DNA of 14,857 nucleotides from Candidatus Hydrothermarchaeota archaeon (GCA_015521945.1 WANG01000176.1:1-14857); one strand, 5' to 3'; positions 1-7,089 are shown, counted from the stretch's first letter. The notes: generated from the letters alone by a model not told the origin. Numbers and translations are program-made.

Positions 1-2349
1 CAGTGCAGGTTCTGCGGCACCGGGTGCACGGTTCTGGTGGGGGTTCGCGGAGGCAGGGTTGTTTCTGTAAAGGGCGACGCCAGCTCACCCATAAACTTCG
101 GCAGGCTGTGCCTGAAGGGGTACTCACTGCCCCACATAATGTACGGCGGGGGCGGGAAGGAGCGCCTTACCAGGCCCTTAGTCAGGCAGGAGGACGGTAC
201 CTACAAGGAGGTGAGCTGGGAGGAGGCACTTGAGTTAATCGCGGACACCTTTGCCAAGTACATAGAGGAGTACGGTCCCGACAGCGTTGCCTGGTACGGC
301 TCTGGGCAGAACACCACCCAGGAGGCGTACGCGGCGAACAAGCTCTTCAAGGGGATAATAGGCACTGCAAACGTTGAGGGCAACCCCAGGCTGTGCATGG
401 CTTCAGCGGTGGGCGGGTATCTGAACACCTTCGGCGCCGACGAGCCTGCAGGAAGCTACGACGACATTGACAGCGCCGACACAATATTCATCATAGGCTC
501 AAACACGGCTGAGCAGCACCCCATGCTCTTCCGCAGGGTCATAGACAGGAAGAGCGCCTACCCGGATAGGGTAAGGGTGATTGTGGCAGACCCCAGAACC
601 ACGCCAACGGCGAGGTATGCAGACCTCCACCTGAAGTTCAAGCCCGGCACCGACATGTACCTGCTGAACGCAATGGCGTACGTGATAATAGAGGAGGACA
701 TGGTTGACCACGAGCACCTGAAGTACTGCACCTTCAGAGTAGGGCTTGGACCCAAGGGGGAGGAGATGGACCTTGACGCCTTCACGGAGTTCCTGCAGGA
801 CTACGCCCCCGAGAAGGTGGAGGACATCACGGGCGTGGATGCCGAGGACATACGCCTCGCAGCCAGGTGGTTCGGACGCAGGGGCTACTCGGCGCTGAGC
901 ATGTGGACCATGGGGCTGAACCAGCGCACCCAGGGTGTGGAGCTCAACTGCCAGGTTCACAACCTGCACCTGCTCACCGGCAAGATAGGCAAACCCGGGT
1001 GCGACTCCCTGAGCCTCACGGGGCAGCCCAACGCCTGCGGTGGTACCAGGGAGCAGGGCGGCTTAACCCACATCCTGCCGGGGCACAGGGCGCTCGTCAA
1101 CGAGCAGCACCGCAGGGAGGTGGCGGAGGTGTGGGGTGTGCCGTTTGAGCAGATGCCCACCAAGCCCACAGGTCCAGCGGTGGACATGTTCATGCGTCTG
1201 GAGAAGGGGGACATAAAGGCGATATGGATAAACACCACCAACCCCGCCCAGAGCCTGCCCAACTGCGACAGGTATGCGGAGGCTATGAAGAAGGCCTTCA
1301 CGGTGGTGAGCGACGTTTACTGGAACCGCACCACCGAGGTGGCGACGGTGGTGCTTCCCAGCGCCATGTGGGTGGAGAAGGAGGGCGTGATGGGGCAGAC
1401 CGACAGGAGGAGCCAGTTCACCGAGAAGCTGGTGGAGCCACCTGGAGATGCCAGACCCGACTTCTGGCAGATAAACGAGGTTGCCAGGAGGATAGCCGAG
1501 AAGCTGGGCAGGAAGGTCAGGTATGCGGTAAGGGACAGGAAAGAGCCCCTGAAGATACTGGACACCATTGAGGTGTACGGGCTCGGGTTCTACGACGACC
1601 CCAGGGTCAAGAGGGGCGAGATGACCCCCGAAGAGGCAGCCTGGAACGAGTACAGGGTGCTCACCAGGGGCAGAGACGTTGACCTGTACGGTGCCACCTA
1701 CGAGAAGCTCAAGGCTCATGCGGGCGGGGTGCAGTGGCCGTGCCCGAGCACAGACTTTGAGAACCGCGGGAGCAGCAAGCGCTACATCTCCCGCGATTAC
1801 GCCATCAGGGTCTTCGGAAGGGATAGGAAGAGGTACGCCACGGGGTATGTGACCCTCTACGACCAGCACATGGAGGAGGTGGGCTACCCCGGTCCCATCA
1901 ACTACTACGGGGAGCACAAGCTCAAGAACACCAAGGACAAGGCGGTTATCAGGGCGCTGACACCCACCTTAGACTACGAGATGCCAGACGAGAGCTACCC
2001 CTTCGTGCTGAACACGGGCAGGGTCATAGAGCACTGGCATACGGGTACGATGACCATGCGGGTGCGCCTGCTGCGGGAGCTCAACCCTGCTGCGTACGTT
2101 GAAGTGCACCCCACGGATGCGTACAGGCTCGGGGTTTCCAGCGGCGATTCCCTGAAGATAGAGTCGCCCAGGGGGAGCATAGTGCTCCCCGTGTGGGTTA
2201 CAGAGCGTGCTCAGCCGGGCATGGTGTTCGTGCCCTGGTTTGATGAGAACAGGCTGATAAACGACCTCACCATAGACGTGCCCGAGAGCTGGTCAAAGGC
2301 TGCGGAGCCCGACTACAAGGTGTGCAAGATAAGGGTGTCAAAAGCGTGA
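1..2349 (+). CDS. napA: NapA-family periplasmic-type nitrate reductase catalytic subunit, 5' partial
   Basis: The reading frame is open from the first base, so the true start lies left of the window; the in-frame GTG at 37 falls inside the iron-sulfur motif and is not a start. Window residues 2, 5, 9 and 37 are the four cysteines of the N-terminal [4Fe-4S] site (QCRFCGTGC, then LCLKG with the conserved Lys39). Cys132 in NPRLCMASAV is the expected molybdenum ligand. NapA-specific blocks follow in order: MWTMGLNQRTQG, SLTGQPNACGGTRE, AMWVEKEGVMGQ and the C-terminal RVIEHWHTGTMTMR. The family binds Mo-bis-MGD and reduces nitrate to nitrite. A NapD-like chaperone follows directly, which supports NapA over formate dehydrogenase. 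No NapB or NapC is seen in the window. A signal peptide cannot be judged because the N-terminus is missing. An assimilatory (Nas-like) or other oxyanion role remains possible. Confidence 0.88.
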   Translation, partial: QCRFCGTGCTVLVGVRGGRVVSVKGDASSPINFGRLCLKGYSLPHIMYGGGGKERLTRPLVRQEDGTYKEVSWEEALELIADTFAKYIEEYGPDSVAWYGSGQNTTQEAYAANKLFKGIIGTANVEGNPRLCMASAVGGYLNTFGADEPAGSYDDIDSADTIFIIGSNTAEQHPMLFRRVIDRKSAYPDRVRVIVADPRTTPTARYADLHLKFKPGTDMYLLNAMAYVIIEEDMVDHEHLKYCTFRVGLGPKGEEMDLDAFTEFLQDYAPEKVEDITGVDAEDIRLAARWFGRRGYSALSMWTMGLNQRTQGVELNCQVHNLHLLTGKIGKPGCDSLSLTGQPNACGGTREQGGLTHILPGHRALVNEQHRREVAEVWGVPFEQMPTKPTGPAVDMFMRLEKGDIKAIWINTTNPAQSLPNCDRYAEAMKKAFTVVSDVYWNRTTEVATVVLPSAMWVEKEGVMGQTDRRSQFTEKLVEPPGDARPDFWQINEVARRIAEKLGRKVRYAVRDRKEPLKILDTIEVYGLGFYDDPRVKRGEMTPEEAAWNEYRVLTRGRDVDLYGATYEKLKAHAGGVQWPCPSTDFENRGSSKRYISRDYAIRVFGRDRKRYATGYVTLYDQHMEEVGYPGPINYYGEHKLKNTKDKAVIRALTPTLDYEMPDESYPFVLNTGRVIEHWHTGTMTMRVRLLRELNPAAYVEVHPTDAYRLGVSSGDSLKIESPRGSIVLPVWVTERAQPGMVFVPWFDENRLINDLTIDVPESWSKAAEPDYKVCKIRVSKA

Positions 2350-2359
2350 GGTGGTGAGC

Positions 2360-2599
2360 ATGCCCGTGTCCGGAGCGGTTGTGGTCGCGGTGCCCGGCAG
2401 GGAGGCTGAGGTTGAGAGGATTCTCAGGAGCATTGAGGGCGTTGAGGTTATGGGCAGGGGCTCAAGGGGGATAGCCATAACCCTTGAGGGCAGCTCCACC
2501 AAGGAGCTCCACAGCATCTCCAGGCGGGTGGAGGGGCTGGAGGACGTGGTGGACTTCCAGCTGGTCTATCTGAACGTTGAGGATGAGGTGGAAGAATGA
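2360..2599 (+). CDS. napD: NapD-like chaperone for the nitrate reductase
   Basis: A 79-residue protein with the small ferredoxin-like fold pattern of NapD: an opening beta-strand (SGAVVVAVPGREAEVERIL), a central EVMGRGSRGIAITLEG, and the end block VVDFQLVYLNVEDEVEE, which resembles the SLVYH...EE ending of bacterial NapD. NapD binds the twin-arginine leader of NapA and holds it in the cytoplasm until cofactor insertion is complete. I chose ATG 2360 because GAGGTGGT at 2348-2355 is a good ribosome binding site with 4 nt spacing; two in-frame GTGs at 2351 and 2354 lie inside that site. The gene starts 10 nt after napA and its stop overlaps the next start (ATGA). Assignment rests on short-protein similarity plus position, so it is likely rather than certain. 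Confidence 0.75.
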   Translation: MPVSGAVVVAVPGREAEVERILRSIEGVEVMGRGSRGIAITLEGSSTKELHSISRRVEGLEDVVDFQLVYLNVEDEVEE

Positions 2600-4083
2600 G
2601 AGGGGTAGCTTCTGTGTGGGTGATTCTGGTTTCCACCCTCCTGCTGGTGCTCACAGCAGGGGCGGGTGAGGAGTTCCGTGAGCCGGGTGCTCCATGCCTG
2701 AGCTGCCACGACACGGTAACGCCAGGCATAGTGAAGCAGTGGGAGGAGAGCAAGCACAGCAAGGTGGGTGTGAAGTGCTACGTGTGCCACCAGGCAAAGG
2801 AGGACGACCCCTCGGGGTTTGACCACTTTGGGTACAGGGTTACAGCCGTGGTCTCGCCCAGGTACTGCGAGAGCTGCCACCCCAAGCAGGTGGAGGAGTT
2901 CTCAAGGAGCAAGCACGCCTGGGCTGCTTTCATAGGTCCCCTGAAGCCTTGGTACAGGGAGATGGTGAAGCAGGGCAGGGACCCGCTGAGCCAGGAGACG
3001 GCAATGGAGAGCAACCCCAGGGAGTTTATAAGGGGGCAGCTCACACCCCTCTATCCGGACAGCGGCGCCCTTGAGCGCATCGGCCTGCTGGACGACGAGA
3101 GCTACTACCAGGAGAACCAGGTGCTGGGGTGCCTGCAGTGCCACGGCAGCTACGTGATTGCCAGGGACGGGAAGCTGGTTGACGGCTGGCCCAACAACGG
3201 CATAGGCAGGATCAATCCCGACGGGAGCATGGGCTCCTGCACCGCCTGCCACACCAGGCACAGGTTCAGCATAGCAGAGGCGCGCAAGCCCGAGACCTGC
3301 GGGCAGTGCCACCTCGGTCCTGACCATCCCCAGATTGAGATATACGAGGAGAGCAAGCACGGCACCATCTACGCGAGCAGCGGCGAGGAGTGGAACTGGG
3401 ATGTGCCACCTGGCCAGTGGGGTCCCGAGGACATAGCTGCGCCCACCTGCGCCACCTGCCACATGTCGGGCTTTGGTGGTGTGGTGGAGAGCACCCACGA
3501 TGTCGGGGCGAGGCTGTACTGGGAGCTGCAGGCGAAGAAGTCAACCCCCCAGTGGGACGACCCCAGCAAGGTCCCCTTGGGAGAGCAGAAGCCGGATGAA
3601 GAGCAGGCAAAGAGGGGCAGGGCTGAGATGAAGAAGGTGTGCAGAACCTGCCACAGCAGCACCTGGGTTGATGGGTACTTTGAGAGCTTTGACAGGGTTG
3701 TGATGGACTACAACAGGGTGTACGAGTACTCCGAGAAGCTGCTGAACCAGGCGTACGATGAGGGGCTGATAAGCAGGGACAACCCCATAGATGAGCTGCC
3801 GGAGGTGATGTACTACTACATCTGGCACCACGACGGCAGAAGGTGGAGGATGGGCGCCAGCATGATGGGCCCCGACTGGACCCACTGGAATGGAGCTGTG
3901 GACGCCCTGATGGACAAGCTGAACATGATGGAGGAGTGGCTGCAGATGAAGCGGGAGAACAGGGAGCTTGAGGAGCGGGTGTCCCGGATGGAGAGCAGGA
4001 AGGTCTGCGCACCCTCCCTGAGCGTGCTCCTTGCGCTGCTGCCGGCGCTCGCCTACGGGGTGCTCAGACGCCGCAGGGGGTGA
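2596..4083 (+). CDS. Octaheme cytochrome c, hydroxylamine oxidoreductase (HAO) family, membrane-anchored
   Basis: A 495-residue protein with a signal peptide (residues 1-23, hydrophobic VWVILVSTLLLVLTAGA) and eight CXXCH heme sites at residues 34, 61, 91, 179, 215, 235, 285 and 349. Family blocks include PGIVKQWEESKH, VVSPRYCESCH, CGQCHLGPDHPQIEIYEESKHG and a C-terminal HHDGRRWRMGASMMGPD around 411-427. Residues about 434-466 are charged and helical, likely a coiled coil, followed by a hydrophobic segment (SVLLALLPALAYGVL) and RRRRG, which suggests an anchor outside the cytoplasmic membrane. HAO proteins of this length either oxidise hydroxylamine or, in nitrate-ammonifying bacteria, run in reverse and reduce nitrite. 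Translational coupling to napD (ATGA overlap) argues for the reductive role here. In HAO the fourth heme is the catalytic one; whether a P460-type tyrosine cross-link is present cannot be told by eye. Confidence 0.88.
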   Translation: MRGVASVWVILVSTLLLVLTAGAGEEFREPGAPCLSCHDTVTPGIVKQWEESKHSKVGVKCYVCHQAKEDDPSGFDHFGYRVTAVVSPRYCESCHPKQVEEFSRSKHAWAAFIGPLKPWYREMVKQGRDPLSQETAMESNPREFIRGQLTPLYPDSGALERIGLLDDESYYQENQVLGCLQCHGSYVIARDGKLVDGWPNNGIGRINPDGSMGSCTACHTRHRFSIAEARKPETCGQCHLGPDHPQIEIYEESKHGTIYASSGEEWNWDVPPGQWGPEDIAAPTCATCHMSGFGGVVESTHDVGARLYWELQAKKSTPQWDDPSKVPLGEQKPDEEQAKRGRAEMKKVCRTCHSSTWVDGYFESFDRVVMDYNRVYEYSEKLLNQAYDEGLISRDNPIDELPEVMYYYIWHHDGRRWRMGASMMGPDWTHWNGAVDALMDKLNMMEEWLQMKRENRELEERVSRMESRKVCAPSLSVLLALLPALAYGVLRRRRG

Positions 4084-4090
4084 GCGTCCC

Positions 4091-4131
4091 GGAGGTTAAC
4101 GCGGGTGCGCATCACCTCCCCAACCTTTTTT
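4091..4131 (+). terminator. Hairpin plus T-run after the nap-hao operon
   Basis: GGAGGT (4091-4096) pairs with ACCTCC (4114-4119); inside, GCG and CGC (4101-4110) can form a short inner stem. Six T residues follow at 4126-4131. The element begins 8 nt after the cytochrome stop codon. The same T-run also belongs to the likely mobB promoter. Confidence 0.5.
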
Positions 4132-4133
4132 AC
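4126..4133 (+). promoter_or_regulatory. Likely TATA element of mobB-tfx
   Basis: TTTTTTAC is centred about 27 bp before ATG 4157, the distance expected for a leaderless archaeal transcript. AGGTG at 4140-4144 could also act as a ribosome binding site, but the 12 nt gap is long. Confidence 0.4.
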
Positions 4134-4156
4134 TTCCTCAGGTGCATCATGTAACC

Positions 4157-4663
4157 ATGCCGCCAGTGGTATCGGTGATAGGCAGGAAGAAGGCAGGTAA
4201 AACCACGGTGCTTGAGCGCCTCATAGCGGCTCTGAAGAGCAGGGGGTACCGCATAGCCACGATAAAGCACCACATCCACTACGGCTTCTGCATGGATTCC
4301 CCCGGCAAGGATACCTGGAGGCACTCCGCAGCGGGTGCGGACGTTGTTGCCATCTCCTCGCCTGACCGCTTGGTTGTTACCATCTCCACCCCCAGGGAGA
4401 TGAGGGTCACCGAGATAGCCGAGCGCTTCATGGGGGAGGCGGACATAGTGCTCACCGAGGGGTACGCGAGGGCGTCCACGCCCAAGATACTGGTAGCCAC
4501 CTCCGAGGAGGACCTGGAGCTGTTCACCGCCACGGCGGGGGGCGAGATAGTGGCGGTGGTGAGCGACGCTCTGGAGGACGCTGGATGCCCGACCTTCGGG
4601 TTCCATGAGGTTCACAGGCTGGCTGAGTTTATCGCTGAGAGGTTTGTGGGCGATGAGCCGTGA
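4157..4663 (+). CDS. mobB: Molybdopterin-guanine dinucleotide biosynthesis protein MobB
   Basis: A 168-residue P-loop GTPase of the usual MobB length. Walker A is GRKKAGKTT (residues 9-17), followed by the MobB signature DTWRH (52-56, in GKDTWRHSAAGAD) and VLTEGY (98-103), where the Walker B-like acidic residue sits. MobB assists MobA in attaching GMP to molybdopterin, making the guanine dinucleotide form needed by NapA and by formylmethanofuran dehydrogenase. ATG 4157 puts the P-loop at the N-terminus as in the family and fits the upstream TATA element; an in-frame GTG at 4142 would add five residues (MHHVT) with no family support. The gene overlaps tfx by 11 nt. Its position between nap-hao and the fmdE-moeA operon supports a molybdenum cofactor role. 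Confidence 0.87.
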   Translation: MPPVVSVIGRKKAGKTTVLERLIAALKSRGYRIATIKHHIHYGFCMDSPGKDTWRHSAAGADVVAISSPDRLVVTISTPREMRVTEIAERFMGEADIVLTEGYARASTPKILVATSEEDLELFTATAGGEIVAVVSDALEDAGCPTFGFHEVHRLAEFIAERFVGDEP

Positions 4664-5096
4664 TACGGTGCTCACAGAGCGCCAGATTGAGGTGCTCAGG
4701 CTGAGAGCCCAGGGGCTCAGCGTTACCGAGATAGCGAGACGGCTGGGAACCACACCCGCCAGCGTCTCGGCAACGGAGAGGAAGGCGAGGGAGAACATCA
4801 GGCGTGCGGAGAACACCCTGCGCTTGGTGAGGATGCTTGAGGCTCCCCTCAGGGTGCTGGTGCCCCCCGGCACCGACCTGAACGATGCCGTCAGGGAGGT
4901 TTACAGGAGAGCCGACAGGGCTGGGATATGGGTGGCTCACAGCTTCCCCTCCCTGGCTGCCCTGATACAGCGGAGCGCGGGGGACAGAATCAGGGGCAGG
5001 AGGGTGCTGGCGGAGATAGAGGTGGTGGTCACCAGGGACGGGGAGGTGCTCGTGGCTCCGGGGGGCGACTATCCCGTGGATTCAAGGGGGGTGTAG
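4653..5096 (+). CDS. tfx: Tfx-family DNA-binding transcriptional regulator
   Basis: A 147-residue protein whose N-terminus (LTERQIEVLRLRAQGLSVTE, residues 7-26) continues to about residue 45 as a sigma-70-region-4/LuxR-like helix-turn-helix, then LRMLEAPLRVLVPPGT, matching archaeal Tfx proteins. Tfx was described in Methanothermobacter as a protein binding near the promoter of the molybdenum formylmethanofuran dehydrogenase (fmd) operon. Here it sits beside mobB and faces an fmdE-moeA operon, so a molybdenum-linked control role is a reasonable inference. The start overlaps mobB; GAGAGG near 4636-4641 may serve as ribosome binding site with a rather long gap. The C-terminal half (about 60-147) may be a sensing domain; I see no known ligand motif. 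Its last 28 nt overlap the end of fmdE on the other strand. Confidence 0.82.
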   Translation: MSRDTVLTERQIEVLRLRAQGLSVTEIARRLGTTPASVSATERKARENIRRAENTLRLVRMLEAPLRVLVPPGTDLNDAVREVYRRADRAGIWVAHSFPSLAALIQRSAGDRIRGRRVLAEIEVVVTRDGEVLVAPGGDYPVDSRGV

Positions 5097-5644
5097 TAGG
5101 CTTCTCCTGAGCAGCAGCGGCAGACTCCGTTGATGCTCAGCCTCTCGGGCACCAGCTCTCCGCAGGAGGAGCACCTGAGGATTTCCGAGCTCTCAAACAG
5201 GGTGGGCATCTCAATACGCACGGGGGTTATCTCAAGCCACCTCTCCTCCAGCCTGAGCAGCTCCTCCGCAAGCCTGCGCTCCTCCTCCTTGGTGAGCTTC
5301 CCCTCCCGCAGCATCCACTTCCTCATGAGCGCCGAGCGCTTCCAGGCGTCCCTGCGAAGCGCAACCCTGTACCCGCGCATGGTGTCGCTCCTCCCCACGG
5401 TTACGGCGAGCTTGCCGTAGTTCTCAACGAAGGCGTTGCCGTGTCCCAGGGTTGCCCCAGTTGCCGCCTGCATGCCGTCCGCAAGGCAGCGGGCGGTCTC
5501 GCTCACGGCTATGAGCTTCCTGCTGCCCCTCCGTGTGCCCAGCTTCCTCAGGGCTATAGACGCCATTCGCACGCCCAGCGCTATTCCTGGCGCCAGGTGC
5601 CCGTGCAGCCTCGCAGCCAGCTCCACGGCTTCCTCCTCGCTCAC
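5069..5644 (-). CDS. fmdE: FmdE-family protein with C-terminal zinc finger
   Basis: A 191-residue protein with the FmdE core: HGHLAPGIALGVRMA (14-28), SETARCLADGMQAATGATLGHGN (48-70) and ENYGKLAV. A separate C-terminal treble-clef-like segment carries C158-x2-C161 and C175-x-C177-C178. FmdE proteins co-purify or co-occur with molybdenum formylmethanofuran dehydrogenase, but their exact activity is not established. The core here has alanine where many relatives have cysteine (HGHLCPG and TGCTLG), while Cys53 is kept, so metal or redox chemistry in the core may differ. The start is GTG 5644 with GGTGGT just upstream, 9 nt after the moeA stop, so the two genes form one operon. The 3' end overlaps tfx by 28 nt tail to tail. 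Confidence 0.85.
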   Translation of the reverse strand: MSEEEAVELAARLHGHLAPGIALGVRMASIALRKLGTRRGSRKLIAVSETARCLADGMQAATGATLGHGNAFVENYGKLAVTVGRSDTMRGYRVALRRDAWKRSALMRKWMLREGKLTKEEERRLAEELLRLEERWLEITPVRIEMPTLFESSEILRCSSCGELVPERLSINGVCRCCSGEAYYTPLESTG

Positions 5645-5653
5645 CCGACCACC

Positions 5654-6871
5654 TCACACGAAGGGGTGCACCTTCACCGTCTCCCCGCGCCTGACGTCGG
5701 TGTGGAGTATCGCGTACCCGTCCACGAGGGTGCTGCGCAGGTTGGCGGCGATGGTTGAGACGTTGTACCTCCCGCCGCACCCCATCAGGGGCATCTCGCT
5801 CCCCGGGAAGCCCATGGGCACCGCATGCCCGTTCTCAAGCCTGAGGAAGAGGATGTTCGCCATGTCACCAGCGTTGCCCTTAGAGAGCACCACGTCCTGG
5901 GTGATTCTGGCTGTGGTGTAGGGCATAGCCTCGGAGCCCATGATGTACCTGCGCAGGTGAAGCTGGGCTGCAACCAGGGCACCCGTTGGCTTGCCCGGCA
6001 GCGCAAACACCGGGGTTTCCTCCACCACACCCAGGGCAAAGGGCTTTCCCGGGCGGGTTCTTACCCTGTACACAAGCACCTCGCCCAGCTCCTGAAGGGC
6101 GCGTAGCACCAAGTCCCGCTTTCCCACGCTCACCCCTCCGCTGGTTACCAGGAAGTCGCAGGTTCTGGCAGCATCCTCAATCGCCTCCCTTGTCTCCCTG
6201 TAGGAGTCGCCCACGGCTCCCAGGTACCTCGCCCTGCACCCCCACCGGTGCAGCATGGTGAGCACCACGTGGGAGTTGACGTCCCTCACCACTCCCCTGG
6301 CTATCTCATCCCCGGTTGCGAGCACCCCAGCCCTGGGTCTGCGGTAAACTTCAACCTCCTGCACCCCCAGGCCCTTGAGGATGCCAACCTCCTGGGCGCG
6401 TATCCTGGTGCCAGCCCTTATCAGCACCTCTCCCTTCCTGTAGTTGCTCCCTTTAGGCACCACCTTGGTGCCCTTCTCAATGGGGACACCGTAGAGCAGC
6501 CCGTCCTCAACCTTGGCGTCCTCAAGCTTCAGCACGCAGTCCGCCCCCGGTGGAAGAAAGGCGCCGGTGGCTATGTAGGCAGCCTCACCCCTCCGAAGCT
6601 CGGGAAGGGTCTCGTAGGCGTCCCCCGCGTATATGCTCCCCACGATGCGCAGGGGGTAGCGCCCTGCGTCGCTGCTGCGCATGGCATACCCGTCGTAGCT
6701 TGCAATGGGGTGGGGAGGCGAATCCTCCTGCGCCACGATGCTGGTTGCCAGCTCCCTCCCTGCTATCTCGTGGGATACCTCAAGGCACATGGTATCCCTG
6801 CGGAAGTAGTACCTCTCCCTGAGGTTGTCAACAATCTCCCTCGCCCTGTCAAGGGGTACAAGCTCCTCCAT
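5654..6871 (-). CDS. moeA: Molybdopterin molybdenumtransferase MoeA
   Basis: A 405-residue MoeA of normal length. Visible blocks are the N-terminal SPPHPIASYDGYAMRSSDAG, the central ATGDEI (in AGVLATGDEIARGVVRDVNS), the MoCF-domain TSGGVSVGKRDLV, and RPGKPFALG...FALPGKPTGALVA near the C-terminus. MoeA inserts molybdate (or tungstate) into adenylylated molybdopterin. LPGKP replaces the more common LPGNP, and SYDGYA the usual SAMDGYA. I chose ATG 6871 because GAGGGGTG at 6879-6886 is a well-spaced ribosome binding site (7 nt). An in-frame GTG at 6892 would add seven residues (MFEGCPL), would put the start within the inverted repeat, and would make the transcript leaderless; it cannot be excluded. 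fmdE follows 9 nt downstream. Confidence 0.9.
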   Translation of the reverse strand: MEELVPLDRAREIVDNLRERYYFRRDTMCLEVSHEIAGRELATSIVAQEDSPPHPIASYDGYAMRSSDAGRYPLRIVGSIYAGDAYETLPELRRGEAAYIATGAFLPPGADCVLKLEDAKVEDGLLYGVPIEKGTKVVPKGSNYRKGEVLIRAGTRIRAQEVGILKGLGVQEVEVYRRPRAGVLATGDEIARGVVRDVNSHVVLTMLHRWGCRARYLGAVGDSYRETREAIEDAARTCDFLVTSGGVSVGKRDLVLRALQELGEVLVYRVRTRPGKPFALGVVEETPVFALPGKPTGALVAAQLHLRRYIMGSEAMPYTTARITQDVVLSKGNAGDMANILFLRLENGHAVPMGFPGSEMPLMGCGGRYNVSTIAANLRSTLVDGYAILHTDVRRGETVKVHPFV

Positions 6872-6889
6872 CAGCGGACACCCCTCAAA

Positions 6890-6928
6890 CACATCCGTTT
6901 AACTTTCAATGATATTTAAACGGATGTG
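6890..6928. promoter_or_regulatory. Perfect 13-bp inverted repeat at the moeA promoter, likely operator
   Basis: CACATCCGTTTAA at 6890-6902 is repeated exactly in inverted orientation at 6916-6928, separated by 13 nt, so the half-site centres are 26 bp apart. The right arm overlaps the moeA TATA element and the left arm covers the predicted transcription start. This layout is typical of a repressor site in archaea. The cognate protein is unknown; Tfx, encoded nearby, and a molybdate-responsive regulator are candidates. Confidence 0.65.
6911..6920 (-). promoter_or_regulatory. TATA element of the moeA-fmdE operon
   Basis: On the minus strand this reads TTTAAATATC. A start site about 25 nt downstream would fall near 6890, giving a short leader that contains the moeA ribosome binding site. 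Confidence 0.5.
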
Positions 6929-7089
6929 CATAAAAAGGTTGCTACGTGAAGGGACCAACCTGCAGCGACTGTAGCCCTGCGCCGCAGGCTCAAGTGCGGG
7001 CGCACCCGGCGTGTTTAGGTTCAGAATATTTCACGCAGATGCATGAAAACTGGTATTGACAGCTCAGATAGACATATGCTGAGATATTA

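Noticed and set aside
37..39. GTG as the start of the molybdenum reductase
   Set aside because: It lies after the first three iron-sulfur cysteines (window residues 2, 5 and 9), so the real start is outside the window.
1063..1917. Long minus-strand frame inside the nitrate reductase gene
   Set aside because: It is the antisense shadow of a GC-rich gene with clear family motifs; its Pro/His/Val-rich product matches nothing. The same applies to the long antisense frames within hao, tes and gyrB.
6946..7059. Short plus-strand frame of 37 codons with two close cysteines (CSDC) before the AT-rich genes
   Set aside because: It starts at GTG with no ribosome binding site, resembles no family I know, and overlaps the hairpins; a chance frame is more likely.
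7062..7083. CTCAG/CTGAG inverted repeat after the 242-residue gene as a terminator
   Set aside because: The stem is only 5 bp and no T-run follows on the minus strand.
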